A stretch of DNA of 64,000 bases from Pseudomonadota bacterium (GTDB taxonomy: Bacteria; Pseudomonadota; Gammaproteobacteria; Burkholderiales; SG8-39), in assembly GCA_947455195.1 (NCBI GenBank), contig CANGMI010000006.1, forward strand, positions 62,001 through 126,000. Reading direction: 5' to 3'. Shown piece by piece: positions 8,458 to 17,336 of this stretch. Both the position numbers and the translations under genes were made by a program. Each line of letters starts with the position of its first letter. Position 1 is the first letter of the stretch. The notes beneath the pieces are model-generated. The model did not search any database. It was not told where the DNA came from and worked only from the letters and a program-made list of their open reading frames with translations.

Positions 8458-9522
8458 TCAGTCGGCCCTCGCCCCTGATCGTCGCACAACCTCGCGCCAC
8501 TTGAGAATCTCTGTCTGCAGGAAACCTGCCAGCTGCTCGGGTGTGCCACCCACGACCTCGGATGTGTCCTGTACCGCAAGCTGCTCGCGTGCAGCCGGCA
8601 TCTGCAGGATGCGATTGAGCGCCTCGTTGAGCGTCTGGATGACATCGCGCGGTGTGCCCGCGGGGGCGAAATAGCCATACCAGCCAGCAGCCACCGCATT
8701 GGCGACGCCGGCCTCGCCCAGCGTGGGCACATCGGCCAGCGCGGCAAGGCGCCGCGCGCTGGTCACCGCCAACGCCCGCAACTTGCCCCCACGGATCTGC
8801 TGCAGCACATCGGTCGCGGTGCCAAAGAGCAGGTCCGTCTCGCCCGCCACCATGGCCAGCACGGCAGGGCCACTACCCTTGTAGGGGATGTGGGTCATGC
8901 GGATGCCAGCAGCCGCCGCAAACATTTCTGCCGCCAGATGCGCCGAGGTTCCCGACCCGGCAGAGCCGTAATTCATCGCGCCCGATCGGGCACGCTCCGA
9001 GCCGAGCAGATCGCTCAGACTGGCCCAGGTCGCACTCGGATGCACCACCAGCACATTGGGCGTGACGGCCACCAGAATCACCGGTGCAAAATCCCGCACC
9101 GGGTCATAGGGCAAGGTGGCAAAGAGACTCGGATTGATCGAATGCGGTCCGATGCCACCGACCATCACGGTGTAGCCGTTGGGTGCAGCCTTCGCGACGT
9201 ATTCGGTGCCGATGATGCCACTGGCACCGACACGGTTCTCGACCACCACGGGTTGACCCAGCGCCTCGGCGAGGCGCGGCGCGGTGATGCGTGCGATCGA
9301 ATCGTAGTAGCCACCCGCGGCATAGGGCACCACGACCCGGATCGGCCGCACCGGCCACGACGCTGCCGACTGTGCGATCCCAAGGGCGGGTGCCAGCAGC
9401 GCCACGAGCGCGAGCAGGACGCCGGCACGCCGAGCGCCGGGCGCGCAGGCTCGCTCGGGCAACCCCACTCTGCCGAGAGGGCCCGGAATGCCAGCACGCC
9501 CCCATGACGATGACGCCTTCAT
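8458..9522 (-). CDS. Bug/TctC-family periplasmic solute receptor
   Basis: This is a 354-residue Bug-family receptor with an unusually long basic N-terminus before the hydrophobic core LLALVALLAPALGIAQS. The mature domain shows IRVVVPYAAGG, VVENRVGASGIIG, APNGYTVMVG, MTHIPYKGSG and LADVPTLGEAG. Its ATG overlaps the TGA of the upstream molybdenum hydroxylase gene by four bases (ATGA), so the two are coupled; this suggests the receptor delivers, or senses, a substrate of that enzyme. The coupling is seen directly; the functional link is inference. Confidence 0.9.
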   Translation of the reverse strand: MKASSSWGRAGIPGPLGRVGLPERACAPGARRAGVLLALVALLAPALGIAQSAASWPVRPIRVVVPYAAGGYYDSIARITAPRLAEALGQPVVVENRVGASGIIGTEYVAKAAPNGYTVMVGGIGPHSINPSLFATLPYDPVRDFAPVILVAVTPNVLVVHPSATWASLSDLLGSERARSGAMNYGSAGSGTSAHLAAEMFAAAAGIRMTHIPYKGSGPAVLAMVAGETDLLFGTATDVLQQIRGGKLRALAVTSARRLAALADVPTLGEAGVANAVAAGWYGYFAPAGTPRDVIQTLNEALNRILQMPAAREQLAVQDTSEVVGGTPEQLAGFLQTEILKWREVVRRSGARAD

Positions 9523-11894
9523 GTCACCTCCTGCCCTGTCGCCTGCCGGGCCGCCCGAATGGCGCTGAACACGCGCTGTCCGGTGGCCGGCATCTCGACA
9601 TGGCGCACCCCCAGATGTGCCAGTGCGTCCACCACCGCGTTGATGACAACCCCCAGCGCGGGTGTCGTACCGCCCTCGCCACCGGGGCGGATGCCCAGCG
9701 GATGACTCGAACTGGGCACCTCGCTGATGTGGGTCTGGAACGAGGGAAATCCGTCAGCCCGTGGCATCGGATAGTCGAGGAAGGATCCGGCCAGCAACTG
9801 CCCCGAGTCCGGATCATGCACGCAATGCTCCATCAGGGCCTGCCCCACGCCCTGCACGATGCCCCCGTGGGTCTGGCCGTCGACGATCATCGGATTGACC
9901 GCACGGCCCACATCGTCGACCGCGGTGTAGCGCTCGATCGAGACGACTCCGGTCTCGCCATCGACCGCCACTTCGCAGACATGAGCGCCATAAGGGTAGG
10001 CGGCAGTGTCGTTCACGATGTCGGAGACGGCAGCGAGCGCCGTCGGCGCAGCGTCAGTGGCAGCGGGCATGGCCTGCGCGGCGCGAGCCACCTCGTACAG
10101 ACCCACGGCACGATCGGTGCCGCTCAGATGGAATCGGCCAGCCTCGAAGCGCACGTCGGCTGCGCTGCATTCGAGCAGACGCGCTGCGAGTTGCGTGCCT
10201 CGTTCGATGATCTCGCGGCTTGCGTTCCAGATGACGATGCTCGCCTGGCGCATGCCGCGGCCGGAATGCGTGCCACCACCCACGGACACGAACGCGGTGT
10301 CACCGGTGCGAATGACCACCTCATCGAGGGGGACACCCAGCCAGTCGCTGATCAGCTGGGCAAAAGTGGTGTCGTGACCCTGCCCGGTCGATACCGTCCC
10401 GATCACGACCTCGATCCGTCCCTCGGGACAGACCGTGACCTCGGCCCGCTCGCGCGGCGCGCCGGTCGCCGTGTCGACGTAGTTGGCCACCCCGATGCCG
10501 AGCCACCGACCCGCTTTGCGCGCGGCAGCACGACGCTGCTCGAACCCGGCCCAGTCGCCCAGCGCCAGGGCCTGCGCCATGGCATCGGCATAGTTGCCGT
10601 TGTCGTACACCATCCCGAACGGGTTTCGATACGGCAGCTCGTGGGGTGCGATGAGGTTGCGTCGGCGCAGTTCCACCCGATCGAAACCGCATTCGCGGGC
10701 AGCCAGATCGATGAGACGCTCCATCACGTACATCACTTCCGGACGTCCGGCACTGCGGTAAGGCCGGGTCGGTGGCGTGTTGCTCACCACCGCTCGGGCG
10801 CGGAAGTGCACCACCGGCACGCGGTAGAGACTCGACATGATCTCGACCCCTTTCTGCAGGGGCTGGAAATTGCCGGTGCAGGCACCGAGGTTGCCCACAT
10901 TCGATCCGCGCAGGGCAAGGAACCGGCCCTCGGCATCCAGCGCGAGGTCGGCGCTCACCGCAAGATCGCGCCCCTGGTAATCGCTCACGAAGGCCTCGTG
11001 GCGCTCACAGGTCCACTTCACCGGACGGCCAATGCGCCGCGCTGCCCACGCGGTCAGCACGCACTCGGGGGTGATCATCCCGCGTGCACCGAAATGCCCT
11101 CCCACATCGCCGATGACGACACGCACCCGATCGGGCGAAACACCCAGTACCGTCGCCAGATCGTTGCGCAGGCGTACCGCGCCGCTCGAACAGGCGTAGA
11201 GCGTGTACTGCCCGGTTGCAGCATCGAAGAGGCCTGTGGATGCACGGGGCTCCATCGGCATCGCGGTGACCCGCTGAACCTGCGTCTCGAAGTGCACCAC
11301 ATGGGCGGCCCGCGCAAAGGCGGCCCGGGTGGCAGTCTCATCACCGAGCACCGCATCGAGGCAGACGTTGGAAGGGGCTGCGTCATCGACCCGGGGCGCA
11401 TCCGCACGCAAGGCCTCGAGCGTATCGGTCACCGCCGGCAGCACCTCGTACTCGACCTCGACCCGCTCGGCAGCATCGCGCGCCTGCGCGACCGACTCGG
11501 CCAGCACCATCGCCACCACCTCGCCGCCGAAGCGTGCCTTGTCATGCGCGATGACCTGATGCGGCACGACCCGGTAGGGCGTGCCATCACTGTTTGCCAT
11601 CGGAATGTCGGCCGTCCCGAGACCGAAGGGCGTATGCGGTATCGCACCGAGCCCGTCGGCCCTGGCATCGGCACCGGTGAGTACGGCAATCACGCCCGGA
11701 CAGGCCATGGCGGCCCGCGCATCAACCGACCGGATGCGCGCGTGAGCATGCGGTGAACGAACCATCACCGCGAAAGCCTGACCCTCGAAACGCCAGTCGT
11801 CGCTGTAGCGACCACCCCCGGTGGTCAAACGCGCATCTTCACGACGCGGAACGGACTTGCCGATGCCGGACGGGGACACGCTCACGATGCTCAT
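9519..11894 (-). CDS. Molybdenum hydroxylase large subunit (CoxL/XdhB-like), orphan
   Basis: This is a 791-residue molybdopterin-binding large subunit of the xanthine oxidase / aerobic CO dehydrogenase family. The N-terminal aldehyde-oxidase hammerhead domain (about 1-140) is followed by the Mo-cofactor domains. The active-site loop reads PYRSAGRPE, like form II CoxL (AYRGAGR) rather than the CO-oxidising form I loop, and the C-terminal GGEGGTTPA carries the expected catalytic Glu. It therefore probably hydroxylates an aromatic or aldehyde substrate, not CO. The [2Fe-2S] small subunit and FAD subunit normally encoded alongside are absent within at least 9 kb on either side. GGCGGGG precedes the chosen ATG. 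Confidence 0.9.
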   Translation of the reverse strand: MSIVSVSPSGIGKSVPRREDARLTTGGGRYSDDWRFEGQAFAVMVRSPHAHARIRSVDARAAMACPGVIAVLTGADARADGLGAIPHTPFGLGTADIPMANSDGTPYRVVPHQVIAHDKARFGGEVVAMVLAESVAQARDAAERVEVEYEVLPAVTDTLEALRADAPRVDDAAPSNVCLDAVLGDETATRAAFARAAHVVHFETQVQRVTAMPMEPRASTGLFDAATGQYTLYACSSGAVRLRNDLATVLGVSPDRVRVVIGDVGGHFGARGMITPECVLTAWAARRIGRPVKWTCERHEAFVSDYQGRDLAVSADLALDAEGRFLALRGSNVGNLGACTGNFQPLQKGVEIMSSLYRVPVVHFRARAVVSNTPPTRPYRSAGRPEVMYVMERLIDLAARECGFDRVELRRRNLIAPHELPYRNPFGMVYDNGNYADAMAQALALGDWAGFEQRRAAARKAGRWLGIGVANYVDTATGAPRERAEVTVCPEGRIEVVIGTVSTGQGHDTTFAQLISDWLGVPLDEVVIRTGDTAFVSVGGGTHSGRGMRQASIVIWNASREIIERGTQLAARLLECSAADVRFEAGRFHLSGTDRAVGLYEVARAAQAMPAATDAAPTALAAVSDIVNDTAAYPYGAHVCEVAVDGETGVVSIERYTAVDDVGRAVNPMIVDGQTHGGIVQGVGQALMEHCVHDPDSGQLLAGSFLDYPMPRADGFPSFQTHISEVPSSSHPLGIRPGGEGGTTPALGVVINAVVDALAHLGVRHVEMPATGQRVFSAIRAARQATGQEVT

Positions 11895-11905
11895 TGCAAC
11901 CCCGC

Positions 11906-11930
11906 CGAAACGGGCACGCAAAACGTTTCG
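11906..11930. promoter_or_regulatory. Inverted repeat upstream of molybdenum hydroxylase gene
   Basis: CGAAACG at 11906-11912 and CGTTTCG at 11924-11930 form a perfect 7-base inverted repeat with an 11-base spacer, starting 12 bases before the hydroxylase ATG. It lies in the 282-base divergent region shared with the dioxygenase gene and could be an operator or an mRNA hairpin masking the ribosome site. No clear -35/-10 pair was found in the rest of the region. Confidence 0.35.
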
Positions 11931-12176
11931 CGCAACAAAACGGTACTCAAACGAACATTCAGGCAGTACGTCGGGCAGAGCATCGACATGTCTCCAGCAA
12001 GGCAGGACAACCGGTTCTGATGCCGGTCGGTCAGTCTGCAGCGGCAAGGCGCGCCGCAGACCGCAGGGTGAATTATGCAACCTGGAGGGCCACTCGGCAT
12101 GCCGGGTGGCCTCAGTGAATGGGTTGCCTGCGCTGGTATGCTTGAGGTGATGATTGCCCGACACAGGGAGGACTGC

Positions 12177-13061
12177 ATGAGTTCATCTGCAACGCCGATG
12201 GGCACGCGGCGCGCGACCCGACTCGAGACATCCCCCCTCTCGGAGGCGCTGGGTATCGCAGTACATGGCCTCGACCTCTCGCGACCGATCGAGCGCGACG
12301 TGGCTCTCACGATTCGCGCGCTGCTCTACGAGCACTGCGTACTGCTGGTGCCAGGGCAACATCTGGATGAAGCGACGCAGGTACGCTTTGGCGAGTACTT
12401 CGGCGAACTGGGCCACACGCTGGGCGACTACGGCCTCAACAACCGCACCCATCCGGCGGTGATGTACGTGACCAACGAGAAGGAGAATGGCCGCTACGTC
12501 GGAGCTCTGCCCGATGGCGAGATGTTCTTCCACTCCGACCGCTGCTACATGCCGCAACCGACCCTGGCCACGATGCTTTACGCCATCGATATCCCTTCGC
12601 GGGGCGGCAACACGATCTTTGCCAACCAGTACACCGCCTGGGACACGCTGCCCGATGCCATCAGGCAGCGCATCGAAGGCCGTGAAGCGATGAACACCTA
12701 CGACCCGGGCATTCACGCCGACAACACGGCACCGGTCAGTCAGACCACGCCGTCAGAAAAGGCCTTGCGCGCGGCGCATCCGCTGGTGAAGATGCATCCG
12801 GCCACCGGACGAAAGGCCATCTATGCCAATCGGCTCATGACCGAATACATCGTCGGCATGCCGCGCAGTGAAAGCGACGAATTGCTGGCCACGCTCTTCG
12901 ACCATCAGGAACGCGCCGAGTTCTGCTACGAGCATCGGTGGACGCCCGGGGACGCGCTCATCTGGGACAATCGATGCGTGCTGCACGCACGCACCAACTT
13001 CGACCCGGGCGAGGCGCGCAAGCTGCGCCGCGTCGTGGTCAATGTCGAGCGCGAGCTCTGA
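12177..13061 (+). CDS. TauD/TfdA-family Fe(II)/2-oxoglutarate dioxygenase
   Basis: This is a 294-residue alpha-ketoglutarate-dependent dioxygenase. The Fe ligands are visible as HSD (FFHSDRCY, near residue 121) and the distal His in RCVLHARTNFD near residue 275, followed by the oxoglutarate-binding Arg in RKLRRVVV. It would hydroxylate a small organic substrate with O2 and 2-oxoglutarate in the cytoplasm. A strong GGGAGG six bases before the ATG fixes the start. It is divergent from the molybdenum hydroxylase and is followed after 35 bases by a MOSC gene. Substrates in this family range from taurine to aryloxyacetates and cannot be read from sequence. Confidence 0.9.
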   Translation: MSSSATPMGTRRATRLETSPLSEALGIAVHGLDLSRPIERDVALTIRALLYEHCVLLVPGQHLDEATQVRFGEYFGELGHTLGDYGLNNRTHPAVMYVTNEKENGRYVGALPDGEMFFHSDRCYMPQPTLATMLYAIDIPSRGGNTIFANQYTAWDTLPDAIRQRIEGREAMNTYDPGIHADNTAPVSQTTPSEKALRAAHPLVKMHPATGRKAIYANRLMTEYIVGMPRSESDELLATLFDHQERAEFCYEHRWTPGDALIWDNRCVLHARTNFDPGEARKLRRVVVNVEREL

Positions 13062-13096
13062 ATTCACCCGCCATCGTCTGCACGGAGTTGCCCCGC

Positions 13097-13591
13097 ATGA
13101 CCTTCACGATCGAAGCCCTGTTCACCTGCCCGACTGCGGGCGCCCCGATGCAGAGCCACGACCGCGTCAAGGTCATCGCCGGTGTGGGCATCGAAGGTGA
13201 CCGTTACGCTGCCGGCGTGGGGGCCTATTCGACGCTCGAACCGATCAAGCGACGCGACATCACCTTCATCGCCCTCTCCGGGATCGATACGGCCAACGAC
13301 TGGCAGACCGGCGCCGACCGCCCCTGCTTTGCACCCGGCGAAACACGCCGGAACGTGGTGCTCTCGGGCATCAGTTCGGGCGAACTCAATGACCTCGTGG
13401 GTCGGGCGTTCAGCATCAACGGCCTGCGCTTTCGAGGCCTCGACCTGGCGGTTCCCTGTCCGAGGCCCGGGCACCTGACCGGTTACAGCGGTTTTGAAGA
13501 AGCCTTCGAAGGGCGTGCCGGCCTGCGCGCGCTGGTTCTCGACAGCGGCGAACTCAAGGTCGGCGATGAGGGAGAAGTGGCGGTCGACTGA
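13097..13591 (+). CDS. MOSC domain protein
   Basis: This is a 164-residue single-domain MOSC (molybdenum cofactor sulfurase C-terminal) protein. It has GIEGDRYAAG, the conserved LNDLVGRAFSINGLRFRG stretch, and a Cys in DLAVPCPRPG at the position of the family's reactive or sulfur-carrying Cys. GGAG lies nine bases before the ATG. MOSC proteins bind or sulfurate Mo-cofactor or reduce N-oxides; the closeness to a molybdenum hydroxylase gene suggests cofactor handling for that enzyme, which is inference. It is probably co-transcribed with the dioxygenase. Confidence 0.85.
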   Translation: MTFTIEALFTCPTAGAPMQSHDRVKVIAGVGIEGDRYAAGVGAYSTLEPIKRRDITFIALSGIDTANDWQTGADRPCFAPGETRRNVVLSGISSGELNDLVGRAFSINGLRFRGLDLAVPCPRPGHLTGYSGFEEAFEGRAGLRALVLDSGELKVGDEGEVAVD

Positions 13592-13833
13592 GGCACGGCC
13601 TGTCGACCGATCGCCCCTCACTCGAGCCGGATATCGGCAAAGCGCACCACGCGCCTGCACCTGATGCGGAACCGTGAGCACCGCGATCCGGGGCTTCAGG
13701 CAGCCTCAACGCCGCTTCAGCAGGTTTGAGGTCTTTGTACTGGCGGGGCAGCATAGGTAACGTTGCTATTCCAAGCATCAATCAAATATTTACCGCAGCC
13801 TTTGGTAAATTATTCAGACCATCATTAACGGAC
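13592..13833. other. Intergenic region, left edge of the AT-richer island
   Basis: Base composition changes visibly here, from the high-GC chromosome to an AT-rich stretch at about 13740-13830 (runs such as AAATATTTACC and GGTAAATTATTC). A short minus-strand frame ending at 13618 could encode VVRFADIRLE as a leftover gene end, but it is too short to call. No direct or terminal repeat was found. Confidence 0.35.
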
Positions 13834-14751
13834 TCAGTCGCAGTCTATAAAGTCTTGTGCTAAACATTTATTCGCCATATCAATGGCATCTTTTTTTTGT
13901 TGATATGACAAAAGAGATTTTCTGTGTTTTAGCCGCTCGAGTCTGCCTAAGCCACCGTAAGCTGCAGATAAAGTAAGCCACATGACGCTACGTGTGTAGT
14001 CCTTCTCAACGCCGATACCGTCGTAGTAACAATCACTTAATCGATCTTGCGCCAGTGGATGTCCTTGTGTCGCTGCCAACCTGTACAAGCGAATCGCTTC
14101 CGGGTAGTCCTGTACAACACCCTGTCCGTTGAAGTAAAGAAGACCAAGATTGTACTGCGCGAATGGAAATCCTTGCGCTGCTGCCAATTTGTACCAACGC
14201 GCCGCTTCCGCAATGTCTTGCGTAACGCGATCGTTTTCATACCGGAAACCCAGTTCAAACTGCGCGTCCGCGTCGCCTTGCTCCGCAGCAAGCTTACACC
14301 AGGATAACAACTCGGATTCATTCATGAAACCACGATACCAGTATAGTCTACAGAGATTGTACGTCGCGTTTTTATGCTTGCTTTCGGCTGCCAGCTTGAA
14401 CCACCGTATCGCCTCCCGCGAATCATTCTGGACACCTCGACCATTCTCATACAAATACCCCAGGCTATTCTGTGCATCAGCGTTGCCTTGTGCAGCGGCC
14501 AGCCTGTACCATCGAATTGCATTAGTGAAGTCCCGCCGGACTAATTTCCCTTCCTTGTAAATATCACCCAGGTAACGCTGTGCATCCGGGTTTCCTTTGT
14601 CAGCAGCCGAATTGAAAAGTCGCAAAGCCGTCTCGTAGTCTGCTTTCTCATAAGCTGCTTTTCCAACCTTGAAGTCATCAGTACATGCCGCAGTCGCGAA
14701 ATTCAATGTTAGTATAATGATAATTTTCAGACGCAGGACTTTCGCATGCAC
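13834..14751 (-). CDS. Sel1-repeat (TPR-like) protein
   Basis: This is a 305-residue exported protein built from about six Sel1-like repeats of 36 residues, each with the AxxWYRLAAxQGxxxAQxxLGxLY pattern. An N-terminal hydrophobic signal (ILTLNFATAACTDD) ends in a Cys, so it may be a lipoprotein although the lipobox is imperfect. Sel1 proteins act as scaffolds in the envelope, in signalling or as secreted factors. The gene is AT-richer than its neighbours and lies in the island beside glmS, which suggests horizontal transfer. The ATG at 14751 gives a basic N-terminus followed by the signal core. Confidence 0.82.
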   Translation of the reverse strand: MHAKVLRLKIIIILTLNFATAACTDDFKVGKAAYEKADYETALRLFNSAADKGNPDAQRYLGDIYKEGKLVRRDFTNAIRWYRLAAAQGNADAQNSLGYLYENGRGVQNDSREAIRWFKLAAESKHKNATYNLCRLYWYRGFMNESELLSWCKLAAEQGDADAQFELGFRYENDRVTQDIAEAARWYKLAAAQGFPFAQYNLGLLYFNGQGVVQDYPEAIRLYRLAATQGHPLAQDRLSDCYYDGIGVEKDYTRSVMWLTLSAAYGGLGRLERLKHRKSLLSYQQKKDAIDMANKCLAQDFIDCD

Positions 14752-14832
14752 GAATCAGCTTCCTCACAACCTGGGGTTTCACTTATTCAGACGGCCGAAA
14801 ATCTGGTGAATGCTTGAATAAGTTCCTGCCTC

Positions 14833-15219
14833 ATGCAAGCCCACAACATCTCTTTCTTCATGCTTAAATATACGATTCGACTCTCGCTTTTCCTCAACAT
14901 AGCGGTTCTGATTCCCGTCTGCGCTGGCTTGCTCAGCGACGCACTTTGGATTGCTGATGTGTACGGTCCAGCCTCAGCCGCGAGGGGTATTCTTTTGTCC
15001 ATCTACGGTGCCATTCTCATCGTCTCGACAGCCCTACTGTTCAGCCGAGACGTGATGCTGGTAGCCCCTTTGCTGCTGATTCAAGTTGTCTACAAACTGA
15101 CGACACCATTCTCCGTCGGTAGCTTCTCCAATCCAGTCGTGATCAGCAACCTTGTCATAGCGACAGTGCATATCGTGACGCTAAGTCTGATCGTTCGAGA
15201 AAATCGGCACCAGACGTGA
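14833..15219 (+). CDS. Four-helix membrane protein, hypothetical
   Basis: This is a 128-residue, very hydrophobic protein with about four transmembrane segments (roughly residues 17-37, 50-68, 72-90 and 101-120) and short loops. No family is recognised. Neither the ATG at 14833 nor the in-frame one at 14860 has a ribosome site, so the start is uncertain. It is divergent from the Sel1 gene within the AT-richer island and shares its composition. Confidence 0.6.
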   Translation: MQAHNISFFMLKYTIRLSLFLNIAVLIPVCAGLLSDALWIADVYGPASAARGILLSIYGAILIVSTALLFSRDVMLVAPLLLIQVVYKLTTPFSVGSFSNPVVISNLVIATVHIVTLSLIVRENRHQT

Positions 15220-15432
15220 CCGGTTTACCCGTGGATTTGTGCTTACCGACACAAACAGAATGAGAAAATTGCAGTCGAGACGATTTTCACGAACCACTGT
15301 CGCGAGTCGTATTCATGCTTCTTCAGCAAACACCCCCGTTCTGTTGGGAAATCTAGCGCATGCCGTTCAATTCATCCTTCGAAACATTGACGCAGGTCTT
15401 TTGCACCTTTTTCGTATTCCGTTCGAAGGCAC

Positions 15433-15447
15433 AGAGCAAAAAGCTCT
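15433..15447. terminator. Short hairpin downstream of glmS
   Basis: AGAGC, five A and GCTCT form a 5-base stem with a 5-base loop, about 50 bases beyond the glmS stop. A second 5-base stem (AGTGC at 15453-15457, GCACT at 15465-15469) lies beside it. Both are weak, but they are the only terminator-like structures after glmS apart from the inverted repeat around its stop codon. Confidence 0.25.
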
Positions 15448-15474
15448 TCCAGAGTGCGATTCAAGCACTTAAGC

Positions 15475-15530
15475 GTGGAGTGATTCGGCGGCAACATTAC
15501 TCCACCGTCACCGACTTCGCCAGATTGCGC
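15475..15530. other. attTn7-type site at glmS 3' end
   Basis: The last codons of glmS ([10 protein letters not shown], 15497-15529) are the conserved stretch recognised by TnsD-type targeting proteins in Tn7 and its relatives. A 7-base inverted repeat, GTGGAGT at 15475-15481 and ACTCCAC at 15499-15505, spans the stop codon with a 17-base loop. The AT-rich island begins directly beyond. Calling it an attachment site rests on position and family knowledge, not on visible transposon ends. Confidence 0.45.
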
Positions 15531-17332
15531 GGCTTGTCCACATCCGTTCTCCGCGCGAGCGCCGTGTGATACGCCAGCAGCTGCAGCGGAATCACATGCA
15601 GGATCGGCGACAGCAGCCCGGCGTGGTCTGTGAGCCGAATGACGTGCAGCCCATCAGCCTCGGCGATCGTGGCCCCCTCATCGGCAAAGACATAGAGTTC
15701 GCCGCCGCGCGCGCGCACTTCCTGCAGATTGCTCTTCAACTTCTCGAGCAGGCGGTCATTGGGCGCAATGGCAACGACCGGCATGTCGGCATCGACGAGC
15801 GCCAGCGGTCCGTGCTTGAGTTCGCCTGCCGCATAGGCCTCGGCATGGATATAGGTAATTTCCTTCAGCTTGAGCGCACCTTCCATGGCGATGGGGTAGT
15901 GAATGCCACGCCCGAGGAAGAGCGCGTGATGCTTGTTCGCAAAGGCCGCCGCCCAGGGCAGCAGCAAGGGCTCGATCGCGAGCACCCGCGCCACTGCCGC
16001 CGGCAGGTGGCGCAGCGCCTGCAGCAGTTCGGCCTCCTGGTCAGCCTCAAGACGCCCGCCGACACGCGCGAGCACGAGTGCCAGCACGAAGAGCGATGCG
16101 AGCTGCGTCGTGAAGGCCTTGGTCGAGGCCACGCCTATCTCGGGGCCGGCGCGGGTCAAAAAGCGCAGGCCCGACTGGCGAATCATCGCCGACTCAGGTG
16201 AATTGCAGATCGTGAGCGTGTCGGTGAGGCCCTGTGCCTTGGCATGCTCGAGCGCCGCCAGCGTGTCGGCGGTTTCACCCGACTGCGAAATCGTGACCAC
16301 CAGCGTGCCCGGCAGCGCCACGCTGTCGCGATACCGGTACTCGCTCGCAATCTCCACGGTACAGGGGATGCCGGCGAGTTGCTCGATCCAGTAACGTGCC
16401 ACGCAGCCTGCGTTGTAACTCGTGCCGCAGGCCAGAATGAGCACCGCCTTCGTGCGCGCGAAGACCGGTTCGGCATCGGCGCCAAAGAGGTTGGGGGCAA
16501 GCGACCGAGCGTTGGCGACCATCTCGAGCGTGGCCGACAATGCCCCGGGCTGCTCGAAGATTTCCTTCTGCATGAAGTGCGCGTAGGGTCCGAGTTCGAC
16601 CGCCTCGGCCGAAAGCCGGGACAGGCGCACCGGGCGCTCGACGGCCGCACCGGCGGCATCGATCACGCGCCAGGTGGCTGCAGTGGCCTCGACACAGTCG
16701 CCCTCTTCGAGATAGACCACGCGCTGGGTCGCCCCGATGAGCGCCGAGGCATCCGAAGCGATGAAGTTCTCGCCCTCGCCGACACCCAGCACCATCGGTG
16801 CGCCGCGGCGGGTGCCCACGATGCGGCCCGGCTCCCGGGCACAGATCGCGGCGATTGCGTAGGCGCCACGCAGTTCCTTCGTTGCCGCGCAGAGTGCATC
16901 GAAAAGGCCCCGCGGCTTGCCATGGCCATCAGAGGCCATCAGCGAATGCACCAGGTGCACCACCACCTCGGTATCGGTTTCCGACTGGAAGACATAGCCC
17001 GCGGTCTTCAGTCGCGCGCGAATCTCGTCATGATTCTCGATGATGCCGTTGTGCACCAGGGCCACATCACCACTGGCATGCGGATGCGCGTTGTACTCGG
17101 CCGGCCGGCCGTGGGTTGCCCAGCGGGTGTGCGCGATGCCGATGGTGCCGGCGAGGCCGTTCGAATCACGCTCGAGTTCAGCCACGCGCCCGACGCTGCG
17201 CACGCGCGTGAGCCCGGGGTTCAGTACGGCGAGACCCGCTGAGTCGTACCCCCGATATTCCAGCCGCTTGAGGCCCGCAATCAACAGCGGAACGATGTCG
17301 CGCGTGGAGGCCGCCGCCACGATGCCACACAT
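15497..17332 (-). CDS. glmS: Glutamine-fructose-6-phosphate aminotransferase
   Basis: This is a full-length 611-residue GlmS, making glucosamine-6-phosphate for peptidoglycan and LPS. It begins MCGIVAA with the N-terminal nucleophile Cys2 of a class II glutamine amidotransferase, keeps RWATHG and HNGIIENH in the glutaminase domain, has two SIS sugar-isomerase domains (CGTSYNAG and the [11 protein letters not shown] phosphate loop), and ends in KSVTVE. It lies four bases after glmU on the same strand, so both UDP-GlcNAc genes form one operon. There is no glmS ribozyme, as expected outside Gram-positives. Confidence 0.98.
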   Translation of the reverse strand: MCGIVAAASTRDIVPLLIAGLKRLEYRGYDSAGLAVLNPGLTRVRSVGRVAELERDSNGLAGTIGIAHTRWATHGRPAEYNAHPHASGDVALVHNGIIENHDEIRARLKTAGYVFQSETDTEVVVHLVHSLMASDGHGKPRGLFDALCAATKELRGAYAIAAICAREPGRIVGTRRGAPMVLGVGEGENFIASDASALIGATQRVVYLEEGDCVEATAATWRVIDAAGAAVERPVRLSRLSAEAVELGPYAHFMQKEIFEQPGALSATLEMVANARSLAPNLFGADAEPVFARTKAVLILACGTSYNAGCVARYWIEQLAGIPCTVEIASEYRYRDSVALPGTLVVTISQSGETADTLAALEHAKAQGLTDTLTICNSPESAMIRQSGLRFLTRAGPEIGVASTKAFTTQLASLFVLALVLARVGGRLEADQEAELLQALRHLPAAVARVLAIEPLLLPWAAAFANKHHALFLGRGIHYPIAMEGALKLKEITYIHAEAYAAGELKHGPLALVDADMPVVAIAPNDRLLEKLKSNLQEVRARGGELYVFADEGATIAEADGLHVIRLTDHAGLLSPILHVIPLQLLAYHTALARRTDVDKPRNLAKSVTVE

Positions 17333-17336
17333 GGGT

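Larger units (their letters stand above)
13740..15496. other. AT-richer genomic island inserted beside glmS
   Basis: This stretch is visibly poorer in GC than everything around it and uses AT-rich codons. It carries a Sel1-repeat gene, a small membrane protein gene and about 280 non-coding bases, and ends exactly at the glmS stop codon. The region next to the glmS 3' end is the attTn7 target and a known hotspot for cargo. No transposase or Tn7 end is visible, so the element, if it was one, is decayed or incomplete. Confidence 0.5.

Noticed and set aside
9291-11756. Open plus-strand frame of over 800 codons opposite the Mo hydroxylase
   Set aside because: Same antisense effect; the real gene on the minus strand has full family motifs.
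13618-13695. Possible leftover gene end (VVRFADIRLE) on the minus strand
   Set aside because: Only about 25 codons between stops, too short to separate from chance; noted as a possible scar of the island insertion.
15239-15569. Two short plus-strand frames beside glmS, one reading [11 protein letters not shown]
   Set aside because: The second is the reverse complement of the conserved glmS end and appears widely as a false hypothetical protein; the first has no support.
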